64,000 bases of DNA from Alphaproteobacteria bacterium (GTDB taxonomy: Bacteria; Pseudomonadota; Alphaproteobacteria; Micropepsales; Micropepsaceae). Shown one piece after another: positions 25,808 through 33,878 of this stretch. How positions within the stretch are numbered: position 1 is the stretch's first letter; each line of letters starts with the position of its first letter. The translations under genes and the position numbers were made by a program. The notes beneath the pieces were generated by a model, which saw nothing but the letters and a program-made list of their open reading frames with translations, ran no database searches and was not told where the DNA came from. Location: NCBI GenBank assembly GCA_017308475.1, contig JAFKEU010000005.1, positions 434,001-498,000 on the forward strand, written 5' to 3'.

Positions 25808-26461
25808 TCAGGCAAGGCCGGATTCGACTTCTTCCTGTGCGCCCTTCGCCCAGGCCCGCATGGCCGGCAGTGCCATCACCCGGTCCATATAGGCGCCGAC
25901 GGCAGGTCCAACCTCCACGCCATAGGTGACGAAGCGCGACACCACCGGCCCGAACATGGCATCGGCGATGGTGAAACGCCCGAACAGGAACGGCCCGCCC
26001 GATCTCGCCAGCGCATCTTCCCAGGCTTCCAGGATGCGGGCGATCTGCCGGCTGGTCGCCTCGTGCAACTCCGGCAGCGGCAGGCGGCGCGCGAACTCCA
26101 TGGTCAGCTGCTCGCGAACGTCGGGATAGCCCGAATGCATCTCCGCCGACAGCGCGCGCGCACGGGCGCGCAGCTTCCAGTCGTCCGGCCACAGGCCCGC
26201 CTCGGGATGGCGCTCGGCCAAGGTCTCGCAGATCGCCAGGCTGTCCCAGACGACGACGTCGCCGTCATGGATCTTCAGCACCGGCACCTTGCCGGCGGGC
26301 GAATATCTCAGGATCTGCTCGCGGGTTGTGGGATGGTCGGCCTGGCGCAGCCGGATCACCACCGTCTCGAAGGATGCTCCGGTCGCATGCAGCGCCAGGA
26401 ACGGGCGCAGCGACCAGCTTGACCAGTTCCGCGTGCCCACCACCAGCGTATAATCTGCCAT
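25808..26461 (-). CDS. glutathione S-transferase family protein
   Basis: A 217-aa GST fold protein: thioredoxin-like N-domain (TLVVGTRNWSSWSLRPFLALHATG, and the cis-Pro/binding segment YSPAGKVPVLKIHDGDVVVWDSLAICE at about residues 52-80), then a helical C-domain with LFGRFTIADAMFGPVVSRF. The NWSSWSLRP start resembles the alphaproteobacterial beta/zeta-type or YfcF-like group; substrate is unknown. Divergent from the aminopeptidase gene. Confidence 0.88.
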   Translation of the reverse strand: MADYTLVVGTRNWSSWSLRPFLALHATGASFETVVIRLRQADHPTTREQILRYSPAGKVPVLKIHDGDVVVWDSLAICETLAERHPEAGLWPDDWKLRARARALSAEMHSGYPDVREQLTMEFARRLPLPELHEATSRQIARILEAWEDALARSGGPFLFGRFTIADAMFGPVVSRFVTYGVEVGPAVGAYMDRVMALPAMRAWAKGAQEEVESGLA

Positions 26462-26541
26462 GTTACACTCCCTGATCGACGCCTTGCGGCCGCCTGACCC
26501 GATTCATAAAGTCGATCGCGCCACAGCATAAGAGCCACCTC

Positions 26542-27921
26542 ATGCATGCGAGCCTTGCGCGCGCCCGACAGTCAGCCCAGGGCGCCATCCCCCTTCATGC
26601 GGTGAGCGCCGCCGACGCCGCAAGCTGGCTGGCGGCGCAAAAGCATGGCGCGCTCATCAAGGCATCCGGCTTTGCCGGGGCGGAAGGGGCGCTGGCCGCG
26701 CTGCCCGATACCAAAGGCGCAATCGCCGCCTGGGTGCTGGGCCTGGGAGAGAGCCGCGATGCCTTTGCCCTGGCGGCTGCGGCGGAAAAGCTGCCCGCCG
26801 GACTCTACCGTCTGGGCGACGTGCCGGACTGGTGCGGGGGCGCCAATGCGGCGCTGGCCTGGACGATGGGCGGCTACGGCTTTTCCCGTTACCGCAAATC
26901 GAAAAACCATCCGCTCGCCCGGCTGGTGCTGCCGTCCGGGGTGGACGGGGAAGAGGTCAGCCGCATCGCCGAGCACCTGTTCCTGGGCCGCGACCTGGTG
27001 AATACCCCCGCCAACGACATGGGTCCGGCGGAACTGGAAGCGGCCGCGCGCGCGCTGGCCCGCCGCCACGGCGCGAAGGTGCGGGTGATCTCCGCCGCGG
27101 CGCTGAAGCGCGGCTATCCGCTGATCGCGGCGGTGGGACAGGGCTCGGACCGCGCGCCCCGCCTGATCGAGCTGGTCTGGGGAACTGCCCGTGCGCCGAA
27201 AGTGACGCTGGTCGGCAAGGGGGTGTGTTTCGACACCGGCGGGCTGGACCTCAAGCCCTCCTCGGCGATGCTGACCATGAAGAAGGACATGGGCGGGGCG
27301 GCCTGCGTGCTGGCGGTGGCGGGCATGGCGATGGGCGCGAAACTCAAATCGCGCCTGCGCGTGCTGATCCCGGCGGTGGAAAATTCCGTCTCCGGCCGCG
27401 CCATGCGTCCGGGCGACGTGTTCGAAAGCCGCAAGGGCCTGACGGTGGAGATCGGCAACACCGACGCGGAAGGGCGGCTGGTGCTGGCCGATGCGCTGGC
27501 CGACGCCGACGCCGAAGCACCCGACCTGATGATCGACGTGGCGACCCTGACGGGGGCGGCGCGCATGGCCACCGGCATGGAAGTGCCGCCCTTCTTCACC
27601 GACGACAATAAACTGGCCGCCGACCTGATGCGGCTGGGCACGGCGGTTCAGGACCCGTTGTGGCGCCTGCCTCTGTGGCGCGGCTATGAGGACACGCTGA
27701 AAAGCCGCATCGCCGACCTCAACAACAATCCCGCCTACAATCTGGCGGGCGCCATCACCGCCGCGCTGTTCCTGAACCGCTTTGTCGAAAAGACGAAAAA
27801 CTGGGTGCATCTGGACATCCCCGCCTGGATCGACCGGCCGCGGCCCGGCCGCCCCCTGGGCGGCGAGGTCAACGCCGCGCGCGCGCTCTATGCGCTGCTG
27901 AAAGAGCGTTATGGCCGATAG
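26542..27921 (+). CDS. M17 leucyl aminopeptidase
   Basis: A 459-aa cytosolic metallo-aminopeptidase that removes N-terminal residues from peptides. The two-metal site is visible: GKGVCFDTGGLDLKPSSAMLTMKKDMGGAA (about residues 225-255) and NTDAEGRLVLADALADA (about residue 310), followed by IDVATLTGAARMA. N-terminal macro-like domain precedes it. Overlaps the NlpC/P60 gene by 11 bases in another frame, so the two are co-transcribed and may act together in peptide or cell-wall turnover. Confidence 0.93.
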   Translation: MHASLARARQSAQGAIPLHAVSAADAASWLAAQKHGALIKASGFAGAEGALAALPDTKGAIAAWVLGLGESRDAFALAAAAEKLPAGLYRLGDVPDWCGGANAALAWTMGGYGFSRYRKSKNHPLARLVLPSGVDGEEVSRIAEHLFLGRDLVNTPANDMGPAELEAAARALARRHGAKVRVISAAALKRGYPLIAAVGQGSDRAPRLIELVWGTARAPKVTLVGKGVCFDTGGLDLKPSSAMLTMKKDMGGAACVLAVAGMAMGAKLKSRLRVLIPAVENSVSGRAMRPGDVFESRKGLTVEIGNTDAEGRLVLADALADADAEAPDLMIDVATLTGAARMATGMEVPPFFTDDNKLAADLMRLGTAVQDPLWRLPLWRGYEDTLKSRIADLNNNPAYNLAGAITAALFLNRFVEKTKNWVHLDIPAWIDRPRPGRPLGGEVNAARALYALLKERYGR

Positions 27922-28744
27922 CTTCGACAAGAGAGTGACGCCCGCGCGGCTCGACCTGGCGGCGTCCTTTCTCAAGGACAAGGTCCAGGCCGAACGCTAT
28001 GCCGACGGACAGGCGTTCATCTCCACACGGGGCCACACGCCCCTGCGCGCCTGTCCCGAAAGCTATGCCGCGCAGGAAACCGAGCTGCTGTTCGGGGAAC
28101 TCTTCACCGTCTATGAGCAGAAGGACGGCTGGGCGTGGGGGCAGATCGCCTCGGACGGCTACGTCGGGTATCTCCACGCCCTGACGCTGGAGGCGCCCGT
28201 CATCGCCACCCATCGGGTCAGCGTGCCGGCGACGCCCGTGCTGGTGCGGTGCGACGCCAAGGCGGCGTCGCTGCAGCTGTTGCCCATGAATGCGCAGGTG
28301 CGCGTGGAACGCGTCATCGGCGATTTCTGCGAGACCAATGCCGGCTTCGTCTTCACAAAGCATCTGGTGCCGCTGGGCAGCCATGAATCCGATTTCACCG
28401 CCGTCGCCGAACGCTTTGTCGGCGCCCCCTATGTATGGGGCGGCAAGACCTTTGCGGGGCTGGACTGTTCGGGCCTGGTGCAGACGTCATTGGCAGCGTG
28501 CGGCGTCAGCGCGCCGCGCGACACCGACATGATGGAGCGTGCGCTGGGCACGCCTGTCGCCATCGCCGATGCACGGCGCGGCGATCTTGTCTTCTGGAAG
28601 GGCCATATGGGCATCGTGCTGGACGGCGCACGCTTCCTGCATGCCAACGCTTTCCATATGCAGGTGACGCTCGAGCCGCTGGCCGAAGCGCTGGCGCGCA
28701 ATGAAAAATTCTGCGGCCCCCTCACGTCGGTGAAGCGGCTATAG
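27911..28744 (+). CDS. NlpC/P60 cell-wall peptidase with SH3 domain
   Basis: A 277-aa peptidoglycan hydrolase. An N-terminal SH3-like region (about residues 35-145, RACPESYAAQETELLFGELFTVYEQKDGWAWGQIASDGYVGYL) precedes the NlpC/P60 domain with the catalytic Cys in GAPYVWGGKTFAGLDCSGLVQ and His in GHMGIVLDG. It likely cleaves gamma-D-Glu-diaminopimelate bonds in recycled or released wall peptides. No signal peptide, suggesting cytoplasmic peptide recycling together with the adjoining aminopeptidase. Confidence 0.93.
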   Translation: MADSFDKRVTPARLDLAASFLKDKVQAERYADGQAFISTRGHTPLRACPESYAAQETELLFGELFTVYEQKDGWAWGQIASDGYVGYLHALTLEAPVIATHRVSVPATPVLVRCDAKAASLQLLPMNAQVRVERVIGDFCETNAGFVFTKHLVPLGSHESDFTAVAERFVGAPYVWGGKTFAGLDCSGLVQTSLAACGVSAPRDTDMMERALGTPVAIADARRGDLVFWKGHMGIVLDGARFLHANAFHMQVTLEPLAEALARNEKFCGPLTSVKRL

Positions 28745-28771
28745 AATGAGGGCGGCAGCGGAGCCGGGGCA

Positions 28772-28789
28772 CTGTCCGCATTCGAACAG
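28772..28789. promoter_or_regulatory. 18-bp palindromic site 1 upstream of the FtsX/MacB permease
   Basis: CTGTCCGCATTCGAACAG; reading it on the other strand gives CTGTTCGAATGCGGACAG, so it is a palindrome with four mismatched positions. Placed about 115 bases before the expected sigma-54 start point. Confidence 0.5.
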
Positions 28790-28801
28790 GTGTCCGCCAA
28801 C

Positions 28802-28819
28802 CTGTACGGACGCGGACAC
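28802..28819. promoter_or_regulatory. 18-bp palindromic site 2 upstream of the FtsX/MacB permease
   Basis: CTGTACGGACGCGGACAC matches site 1 at CTGT-CG-A--CG-ACA positions. Its centre is 30 bases from that of site 1 (about three helical turns) and about 85 bases before the expected start point, as for an enhancer-binding activator. Confidence 0.5.
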
Positions 28820-28868
28820 TGCCCACGCACCGGCGGCATGTAATCTATTGATTCCATTATGCTCAACT

Positions 28869-28886
28869 TTGGCGTGTCGCTTGCAT
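28869..28886 (+). promoter_or_regulatory. sigma-54-type promoter of the permease gene
   Basis: TTGGCGTGTCGCTTGCAT has the -24 GG and -12 GC separated by exactly 10 bases, in TGGC-N7-TTGCA context. A transcript starting near 28896 would have a leader of about 70 bases, with a perfect hairpin, before the ATG. Confidence 0.6.
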
Positions 28887-28901
28887 GGATAACGATTGAG
28901 A

Positions 28902-28925
28902 GCCCAGGCGCAGCTTCGCCTGGGC
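28902..28925 (+). repeat. leader hairpin before the permease gene
   Basis: GCCCAGGCG-CAGCTT-CGCCTGGGC, a perfect 9-bp stem with 6-base loop in the predicted 5' leader. It has no T-run, so it is more likely structural or mRNA-stabilising than a terminator. Confidence 0.6.
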
Positions 28926-28964
28926 ACGAGCGGCGAAAGCCGCCAAGTCATTGCGGGGGGCGCC

Positions 28965-31439
28965 ATGTTTCGCAATTACCTGGTCACCGCGCTGCGCAAC
29001 ATCGCCCGGCACAAGCTGTACAGCTTCATCAATATCGCCGGCTTGGCCGTGGGCCTGGCCTGCGCGATCTTCATCATGCTGTTCGTGCGCGACGAGCTGT
29101 CCTACGACACCTGGCTTCCTGATACGCAGCACATTTATCGGGTGGAAAAGATTGCGCGTCCGCTGGGCCGCGACCAGCTCAATCTGGCGATCGCGCCTTT
29201 CATGTTGCCGACCACGATGCGTGACAGCCTGCCGGAAGTGACGGCAATGACGCGCATCTTCTATGCCCCCATGTCGATGTTCGCCGGTGACCGCCAGTTT
29301 CGCGAGAATGTGGCGTCAGTGGCCCCAAATTTTTTCACGGTCATCAGGTTTCCGCTGGCAAAGGGTGATCCGGCCACCGTATTCAGGAATCCGGAATCGG
29401 CGGTCGTCTCGGAAAGCGCGGCCCTGAAGTATTTCGGAACCACCGACGCCATCGGAAAGACGATAAAGACCACCGCCAATTGCGATGTCTCGGACAAGGC
29501 TTGCCTTGGACGGCTGATCCCCCTGAAAGTCACGGGCGTGATGCGGGACATTCCGCACAACTCCCAACTCGACGGCGATGTGTTCGTGCCCAGCACGTCC
29601 ATTACAGACCGGCTGTTTCAGCAGACCAGGCAGTCCTGGTATGGCAACTGTTGCTATAGCTATGTCGTGCTGGCGCCGGGCGTCACGCCGCAGGCCGTCG
29701 TCGCGAAGATGGCGCCCATACTTGACCGCATCGTTCCAAGTGAACCGGGCGACTCTCGCAAGGGCAGCCAGCGCTATGCCATTCACCTGACCCCGTTCAC
29801 GGATGTTCACCTCACCGCCGGCCGCTGGAGTTCCAGCGAAACGCCCGCCGGCAGTTGGCCCGCACTTTACGGTATGGGCGCTATTGGCTTTCTGATTCTG
29901 CTGATCGCCTGCTTCAACTTCATGAATCTGTCCACCGCGCGCGCGTTGCTGCGTGCGCGCGAGATCGGGTTGCGCAAGACCCATGGCGCCCGCCGGGGCC
30001 AGCTTGTCGCCCAGTTCCTGGGCGAGGCGGTTTTGATGGCGCTTCTGTCGCTGATCCTCGCTCTGGCGCTGGTGGAGATTCTGCTGCCATCCTTCGACCG
30101 CTTGCTGCAGCATCCGGTCGGACTGCACTATGCCGGCGACTGGCCTTTTTTGCTGATGATCGTCGGCGTTGCCGTCCTAGCAGGCTTGGGAAGCGGACTT
30201 TACCCTGCCCTCGTTTTGTCGGGCTTTCGTCCCGTGACAGCCATGCGCGCGGCCACCGGTGGGCTGGCCGGTTCGGGCCGGCTGCGGACCACCCTGGTCG
30301 TCCTGCAGTTCGCCGTATCCATCGGGCTGGGCGCAGCCGCCATCGTCATGTTCGCCCAGATCAGTTTTGCGCAAAGGATCGATCTGGGTTTTCGCAAGGA
30401 CAATATTCTGGTCATTGTCGGAAACGGTCTTCTGACGGTTGGCGGACAGGAAAGCTTCGTCCAGCGCCTGCGGTCCGATCCCGATATCCAGGATGTGGCG
30501 ATGATTGACTGGCCACCGCTCAACCGCAGCATGGCCCTGCTGACGGGCATTCACCTGTCCGGCAAATCCCAGGATGTTGCGCTGTACCGGCGCGTGATCG
30601 ATCCCCATGCCGCCCAGTTTCTGGGCATCAAGCTGCTGGCCGGACGTTATCTCTCCGACAGGCGGGCCCAGGACCGGATCGATATCCGGACGGTGTTGGA
30701 AGTGTCCGGCAATGAGGGGCACAACGTCCTGATCAATGCTGCCGCGGCCTCGGGCCTGGGGCTGACGCCGCACCAAGCGGTGGGCCAGACCATCGTTCTG
30801 AACACATTGCATCTGCACATCGTCGGCGTTCTTGCCGATGTCGAATTCAACGGCGCGCGCGAGTGGGCGGAGCCGTCGCTCTATATCTATGGCCCCGACC
30901 AGCCCGCCTATGCGCTGGTGCGCGTTCGCCCCGAAGCCATGTCCCGGGCCCTGACTTTCATAGACCGGGAATGGCACGTCTTCGCACCCACCAAGGCGGT
31001 GTGGCGCTATTTTCTGGATGAAAATTTCGCGCGGCTGTACCGGAGCGACGAGCGCCGCGGAGCGATGCTCGGCATTTTCGTCTGTATCGCCGTCCTGATT
31101 TCCGCGCTGGGGCTGTTTGGCCTTGCTGCCTTCACCGCCAGCCGACGGACCAGGGAAATCGGCATCCGCAAGGTGTTCGGCGCCCGCACGCGCGATCTAA
31201 CCCTGCTGCTGTTATGGCAGTTCACCATCCCGGTTTTGCTGGCCAATCTGATCGCCTGGCCCATAGCCTGGTATTACCTGCACCATTGGCTGCAGGGCTT
31301 CGCCTATCGCATCAGTCTCAGCCCGCTCTATTTCCTTACGGCAGGCGCGGTCGCGCTCGCCATCGCCTGGGCCACCATTTTCGTTCATGCCTGGCGGGTG
31401 GCCAGAGCCAATCCCGTCCACGCGCTTCGCACCGAATAA
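28965..31439 (+). CDS. FtsX/MacB-type ABC transporter permease
   Basis: An 824-aa permease with the duplicated layout of MacB/FtsX-like exporters: N-terminal helix MFRNYLVTALRNIARHKLYSFINIAGLAVGLACAIFIML, a large periplasmic MacB_PCD domain, FtsX helices at about residues 300-420 with FLILLIACFNFMNLSTARALLRAREIGLRKTHGARRGQL, a second periplasmic domain, and a second FtsX block (about 700-815) with ASRRTREIGIRKVFGARTRDL. Such permeases move lipids, peptides or antimicrobial compounds but need a separate ATPase, absent here. The ATG is placed after GGGGGG. Preceded by a sigma-54-like promoter. Confidence 0.9.
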   Translation: MFRNYLVTALRNIARHKLYSFINIAGLAVGLACAIFIMLFVRDELSYDTWLPDTQHIYRVEKIARPLGRDQLNLAIAPFMLPTTMRDSLPEVTAMTRIFYAPMSMFAGDRQFRENVASVAPNFFTVIRFPLAKGDPATVFRNPESAVVSESAALKYFGTTDAIGKTIKTTANCDVSDKACLGRLIPLKVTGVMRDIPHNSQLDGDVFVPSTSITDRLFQQTRQSWYGNCCYSYVVLAPGVTPQAVVAKMAPILDRIVPSEPGDSRKGSQRYAIHLTPFTDVHLTAGRWSSSETPAGSWPALYGMGAIGFLILLIACFNFMNLSTARALLRAREIGLRKTHGARRGQLVAQFLGEAVLMALLSLILALALVEILLPSFDRLLQHPVGLHYAGDWPFLLMIVGVAVLAGLGSGLYPALVLSGFRPVTAMRAATGGLAGSGRLRTTLVVLQFAVSIGLGAAAIVMFAQISFAQRIDLGFRKDNILVIVGNGLLTVGGQESFVQRLRSDPDIQDVAMIDWPPLNRSMALLTGIHLSGKSQDVALYRRVIDPHAAQFLGIKLLAGRYLSDRRAQDRIDIRTVLEVSGNEGHNVLINAAAASGLGLTPHQAVGQTIVLNTLHLHIVGVLADVEFNGAREWAEPSLYIYGPDQPAYALVRVRPEAMSRALTFIDREWHVFAPTKAVWRYFLDENFARLYRSDERRGAMLGIFVCIAVLISALGLFGLAAFTASRRTREIGIRKVFGARTRDLTLLLLWQFTIPVLLANLIAWPIAWYYLHHWLQGFAYRISLSPLYFLTAGAVALAIAWATIFVHAWRVARANPVHALRTE

Positions 31440-31475
31440 ACCATCGAGGCCGCCGGTCTCGGCAAAGGGGCACAA

Positions 31476-31871
31476 ATGAATCATGTCGCGGCCGCATGGA
31501 GGACGGCGCTTTTCTGGGGATGCCTTGGGGGCATCTTGGCAGTGGCGGGGTGCGCGACCGCACCCGGCCCCCAGATTGCGATGAAGCCCGAGGATCAGCG
31601 GACCGCGGAAAAGACCATCGCAAGCAGCCTGAAAGTCCCCGATGAGGCGCAGTTCAGGAATTTTCGCGCCTTCTCGACGCGCGAGGGCACACTCTTTTGC
31701 GGCGAAGTGACGAGCCGCAATTCCTTCGGCGGATATGCGGGGTTCGTTCGCTTCTTCCAGATCTGGAAGTCCGACGGCCAAGGCTATTTCCCGCAGCCGC
31801 CGGTCATGGAGCGCTCGCCTGACGGAAAGCTCGCCTCCGCCTGGGGGCGCGCGCACCTCGATTGCGATTGA
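31476..31871 (+). CDS. putative lipoprotein
   Basis: A 131-aa protein with a lipoprotein signal (WGCLGGILAVAGC at about residues 14-26, lipobox AVAGC). The mature part has KTIASSLKVPDEAQFRNFRAFSTREGTLFCGEVTSRNSFGGYAGFVRFF, typical of small periplasmic lipoproteins that carry a Cys pair (FCGEV and final DCD). Starts 36 bases after the permease and may share its transcript. A strong terminator follows. Confidence 0.75.
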   Translation: MNHVAAAWRTALFWGCLGGILAVAGCATAPGPQIAMKPEDQRTAEKTIASSLKVPDEAQFRNFRAFSTREGTLFCGEVTSRNSFGGYAGFVRFFQIWKSDGQGYFPQPPVMERSPDGKLASAWGRAHLDCD

Positions 31872-31910
31872 CCGGGCGCGGCCACGCCATCTTCAAGGGA
31901 TAAAAACAGG

Positions 31911-31947
31911 AAAGCCAGGTGACGCTCGCCGTCACCTGGCTTTCTTT
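31911..31947 (+). terminator. intrinsic terminator after the lipoprotein gene
   Basis: AAAGCCAGGTGAC/GTCACCTGGCTTT, a 13-bp perfect stem with loop GCTCGCC, followed by CTTTT. It can act in both directions, since the cytochrome gene converges on it. Confidence 0.85.
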
Positions 31948-31971
31948 TCCGGTTGATCCGAAGACCGAAGG

Positions 31972-32694
31972 TCAGTGACCGGCCTTGCCCGGCGCGGTGT
32001 TGTCGGCCGGCTTTTCGGCCGGCTTGGCCGCATCGGCGCCGGCCTTTGCGTCACCGGCCTTGGCGTCGCCAGCCTTCGCGGCATCGGCAGCCGGCGCGGC
32101 GCCGCCCGCCGGAGCAGCTTCTGCCTTCGGCTCTTCCTTCGGCTTGGGCGCGGGGATCGGCGCGGGTGTGTCGGCGTTGGTGCGCAGATAGGCGATCAGG
32201 TTGATGCGGTCCTTTTCGCTGCGCAGGCCCGCGAAGCTCATCTTGGTGCCGGGGATGTAGGAGCCCGGCGACTTCAGGAACTTGAACAGTTCGTCATAGG
32301 TCCAGGTGCCGCCCTTGGCCGCCATCGCCGAGGAGAAGCTGAAGCCGTTCCGGCCCGTTCCGCGCGGCTCATCAACCACGTTATAGAGGTTGGGGCCGAT
32401 CTTGTTGGGGCCGCCCTTGCTCAGATCGTGGCACTGCTCGCAGCGCACCGAGATCGACTTGCCGTCCGCCACATCGGCGGCGGGAAGCACGGTGCCCCAG
32501 TCGGGCATGGCTTCCTCGGCGGGCGCCGCCGCGCCGCCGGCAGCACCGGGCTCCACCACGCCTTCGACGACATAGCCGGGCTTGGCGGGATGTTCGGGCT
32601 CATAGACGATTTCGGCCACCGTCTTGACGACGAAGATGAAGATCGCCGTGCCCAGAACTGCACCGATGATCTTGTTCCACTCAAAGGAATCCAT
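31972..32694 (-). CDS. membrane-anchored cytochrome c (CycM type)
   Basis: A 240-aa c-type cytochrome held by an uncleaved N-terminal helix (about residues 8-25). Heme is attached at CEQCH (about residues 84-88) and the Met ligand is probably in PGTKMSFAGL (about residue 150). The C-terminal 60 residues are a low-complexity Ala/Lys/Pro tail with AKAGDAKAGDAKAG repeats. CycM-type cytochromes carry electrons from the bc1 complex to the aa3 oxidase in alphaproteobacteria. The kdsB-pheA context is conserved in the class. Confidence 0.92.
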   Translation of the reverse strand: MDSFEWNKIIGAVLGTAIFIFVVKTVAEIVYEPEHPAKPGYVVEGVVEPGAAGGAAAPAEEAMPDWGTVLPAADVADGKSISVRCEQCHDLSKGGPNKIGPNLYNVVDEPRGTGRNGFSFSSAMAAKGGTWTYDELFKFLKSPGSYIPGTKMSFAGLRSEKDRINLIAYLRTNADTPAPIPAPKPKEEPKAEAAPAGGAAPAADAAKAGDAKAGDAKAGADAAKPAEKPADNTAPGKAGH

Positions 32695-33008
32695 CTGCCG
32701 CCATGCTCCCCATTTGCGCGGCCCGCCGGCCGACAGCAGGACGCTGGCGGAAAGGCGCGCGACAACGAAAGGCCGGGTGTTGGGCCCGGCAAAATACGGG
32801 GCGACATTACCCGCCGGCACTGGCGCGTCATTGCGGCGAAGCGTCGCATAAAAGCCAGCCAGCGCCGTGGGTTGGCGAAAAATCGGGGGCGCGAAATGCT
32901 GCGCGGATTTGCCTCCCCGGCGGCCCCGCCCGGCTTCGGCGCTCTGGCCTTTTGGAGCCGTCCCGGCCTAGATGGCGCCCGCCCGCCTCAAAGATCCGTT
33001 CCCAGGCC
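32695..33008. other. 314-base divergent region between the cytochrome gene and kdsB
   Basis: No supported gene; GC-rich, with promoters for both flanking genes expected. A GCCGGGTGTTGGGCCCGGC inverted pair lies near 32770-32790. The stretch 32897-33012 keeps an open frame (MLRGFASPAAPPG) but has no good ribosome-binding site. Confidence 0.5.
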
Positions 33009-33737
33009 ATGAACCCGATATTGCTGATTCCCGCCCGCATGGCGTCGACCCGCCTGCCCGGCAAACCGCTCGCCGACATCGGGGGTGTTCCCATGATCGT
33101 CCGGGTCTGGGCCCGGGCGGCGGCGGCCGGGCTGGGCCCGGTGGTGGTGGCGGCGGGCGAGCCCCAGGTGGTCGCTGCCGTGGAACGGGCGGGCGGCCGG
33201 GCGGTGCTGACCGAGCCTGGCCTGCCGTCCGGCTCCGACCGCATCTGGGCGGCGCTGATGGCCATCGACCCGCAGGGACACCATGACGTGGTGGTGAACC
33301 TGCAGGGCGACCTTCCCGCCCTCGATCCTGCCGAACTCAGGCTGGTGGTGGACCTTCTGCACGAAAGCGGGGCCGACATCGCCACCCTGGCCGCGCCCAT
33401 CGACAACGAGGCCGACCGCATCAATCCCGCCGTGGTCAAGGCGGTCGCCGCCTGGAACGCGGACGAGACGCGGGGCCGCGCGCTCTATTTCACCCGCGCC
33501 ACCGCGCCCACCGGCGAAGGCACGCTGTGGCATCATGTGGGACTCTACGCCTATCGCCGCGCGGCGCTGGAACGGTTCGTTTCCCTGCCGCCCTCGCCGC
33601 TGGAACTGCGCGAGAAGCTGGAACAGCTGCGCGCGCTGGAGGCGGGCATGTCCATCGCCATCGCCCGCGTCGATGCCCCGCCCTTGTCGGTGGACACGCC
33701 CCAGGACCTGGCGCGGGCCCGCAGCCTGTTGCAGTAA
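33009..33737 (+). CDS. kdsB: 3-deoxy-manno-octulosonate cytidylyltransferase
   Basis: Activates KDO with CTP to CMP-KDO for lipid A core assembly. The 242-aa product starts MNPILLIPARMASTRLPGKPLADIGG, the nucleotidyltransferase P-loop-like motif, and has PSGSDRIWAAL and VVNLQGDLPALDP plus ETRGRALYFTRATAP, where the usual family segment is YFSRxxIP. Length is normal. The ATG was chosen over a long upstream open frame because it begins the conserved core. Confidence 0.93.
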   Translation: MNPILLIPARMASTRLPGKPLADIGGVPMIVRVWARAAAAGLGPVVVAAGEPQVVAAVERAGGRAVLTEPGLPSGSDRIWAALMAIDPQGHHDVVVNLQGDLPALDPAELRLVVDLLHESGADIATLAAPIDNEADRINPAVVKAVAAWNADETRGRALYFTRATAPTGEGTLWHHVGLYAYRRAALERFVSLPPSPLELREKLEQLRALEAGMSIAIARVDAPPLSVDTPQDLARARSLLQ

Positions 33738-33755
33738 GAAGAACAAGAGAGTCCC

Positions 33756-33878
33756 ATGGTCAAAGCCATCGAGAACGCCAAGCGTATCGCCTTCCAGGGC
33801 GAGCCCGGTGCCGGGAGCGACAGCCAGGCAAGCGCAGCGAAGCCGTCCGGCTGCGCGACCCAAAAAAGAGGACAATAA
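33756..33878 (+). CDS. 40-aa ORF copying the N-terminus of prephenate dehydratase
   Basis: MVKAIENAKRIAFQGEPGA resembles the first 19 residues of the downstream PheA (MVAAIQNAKRIAFQGEPGA), then diverges into a basic, Ser/Ala/Lys-rich tail ending TQKRGQ. The codons for the shared residues differ mostly at third positions, so the copy is old or has been kept at the peptide level. Its stop overlaps the pheA ATG (TAATG), so it may be translated and coupled. The 3' part contains a hairpin GCGCAGC/GCTGCGC (33832-33856). It may be a leader peptide, a relic, or a duplication by slippage. Confidence 0.55.
   Translation: MVKAIENAKRIAFQGEPGAGSDSQASAAKPSGCATQKRGQ
33832..33856 (+). repeat. hairpin just upstream of pheA
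   Basis: GCGCAGC-N11-GCTGCGC, 7 perfect pairs, ending 22 bases before the pheA ATG. It is followed by an A-run, not T, so it is not an intrinsic terminator; it could hide or expose the pheA ribosome-binding site (AGAGGAC). Confidence 0.5.

Noticed and set aside
25048-25929. 293-aa ORF overlapping the TAXI protein and beyond
   Set aside because: Shadow frame without start signal; it crosses two real genes.
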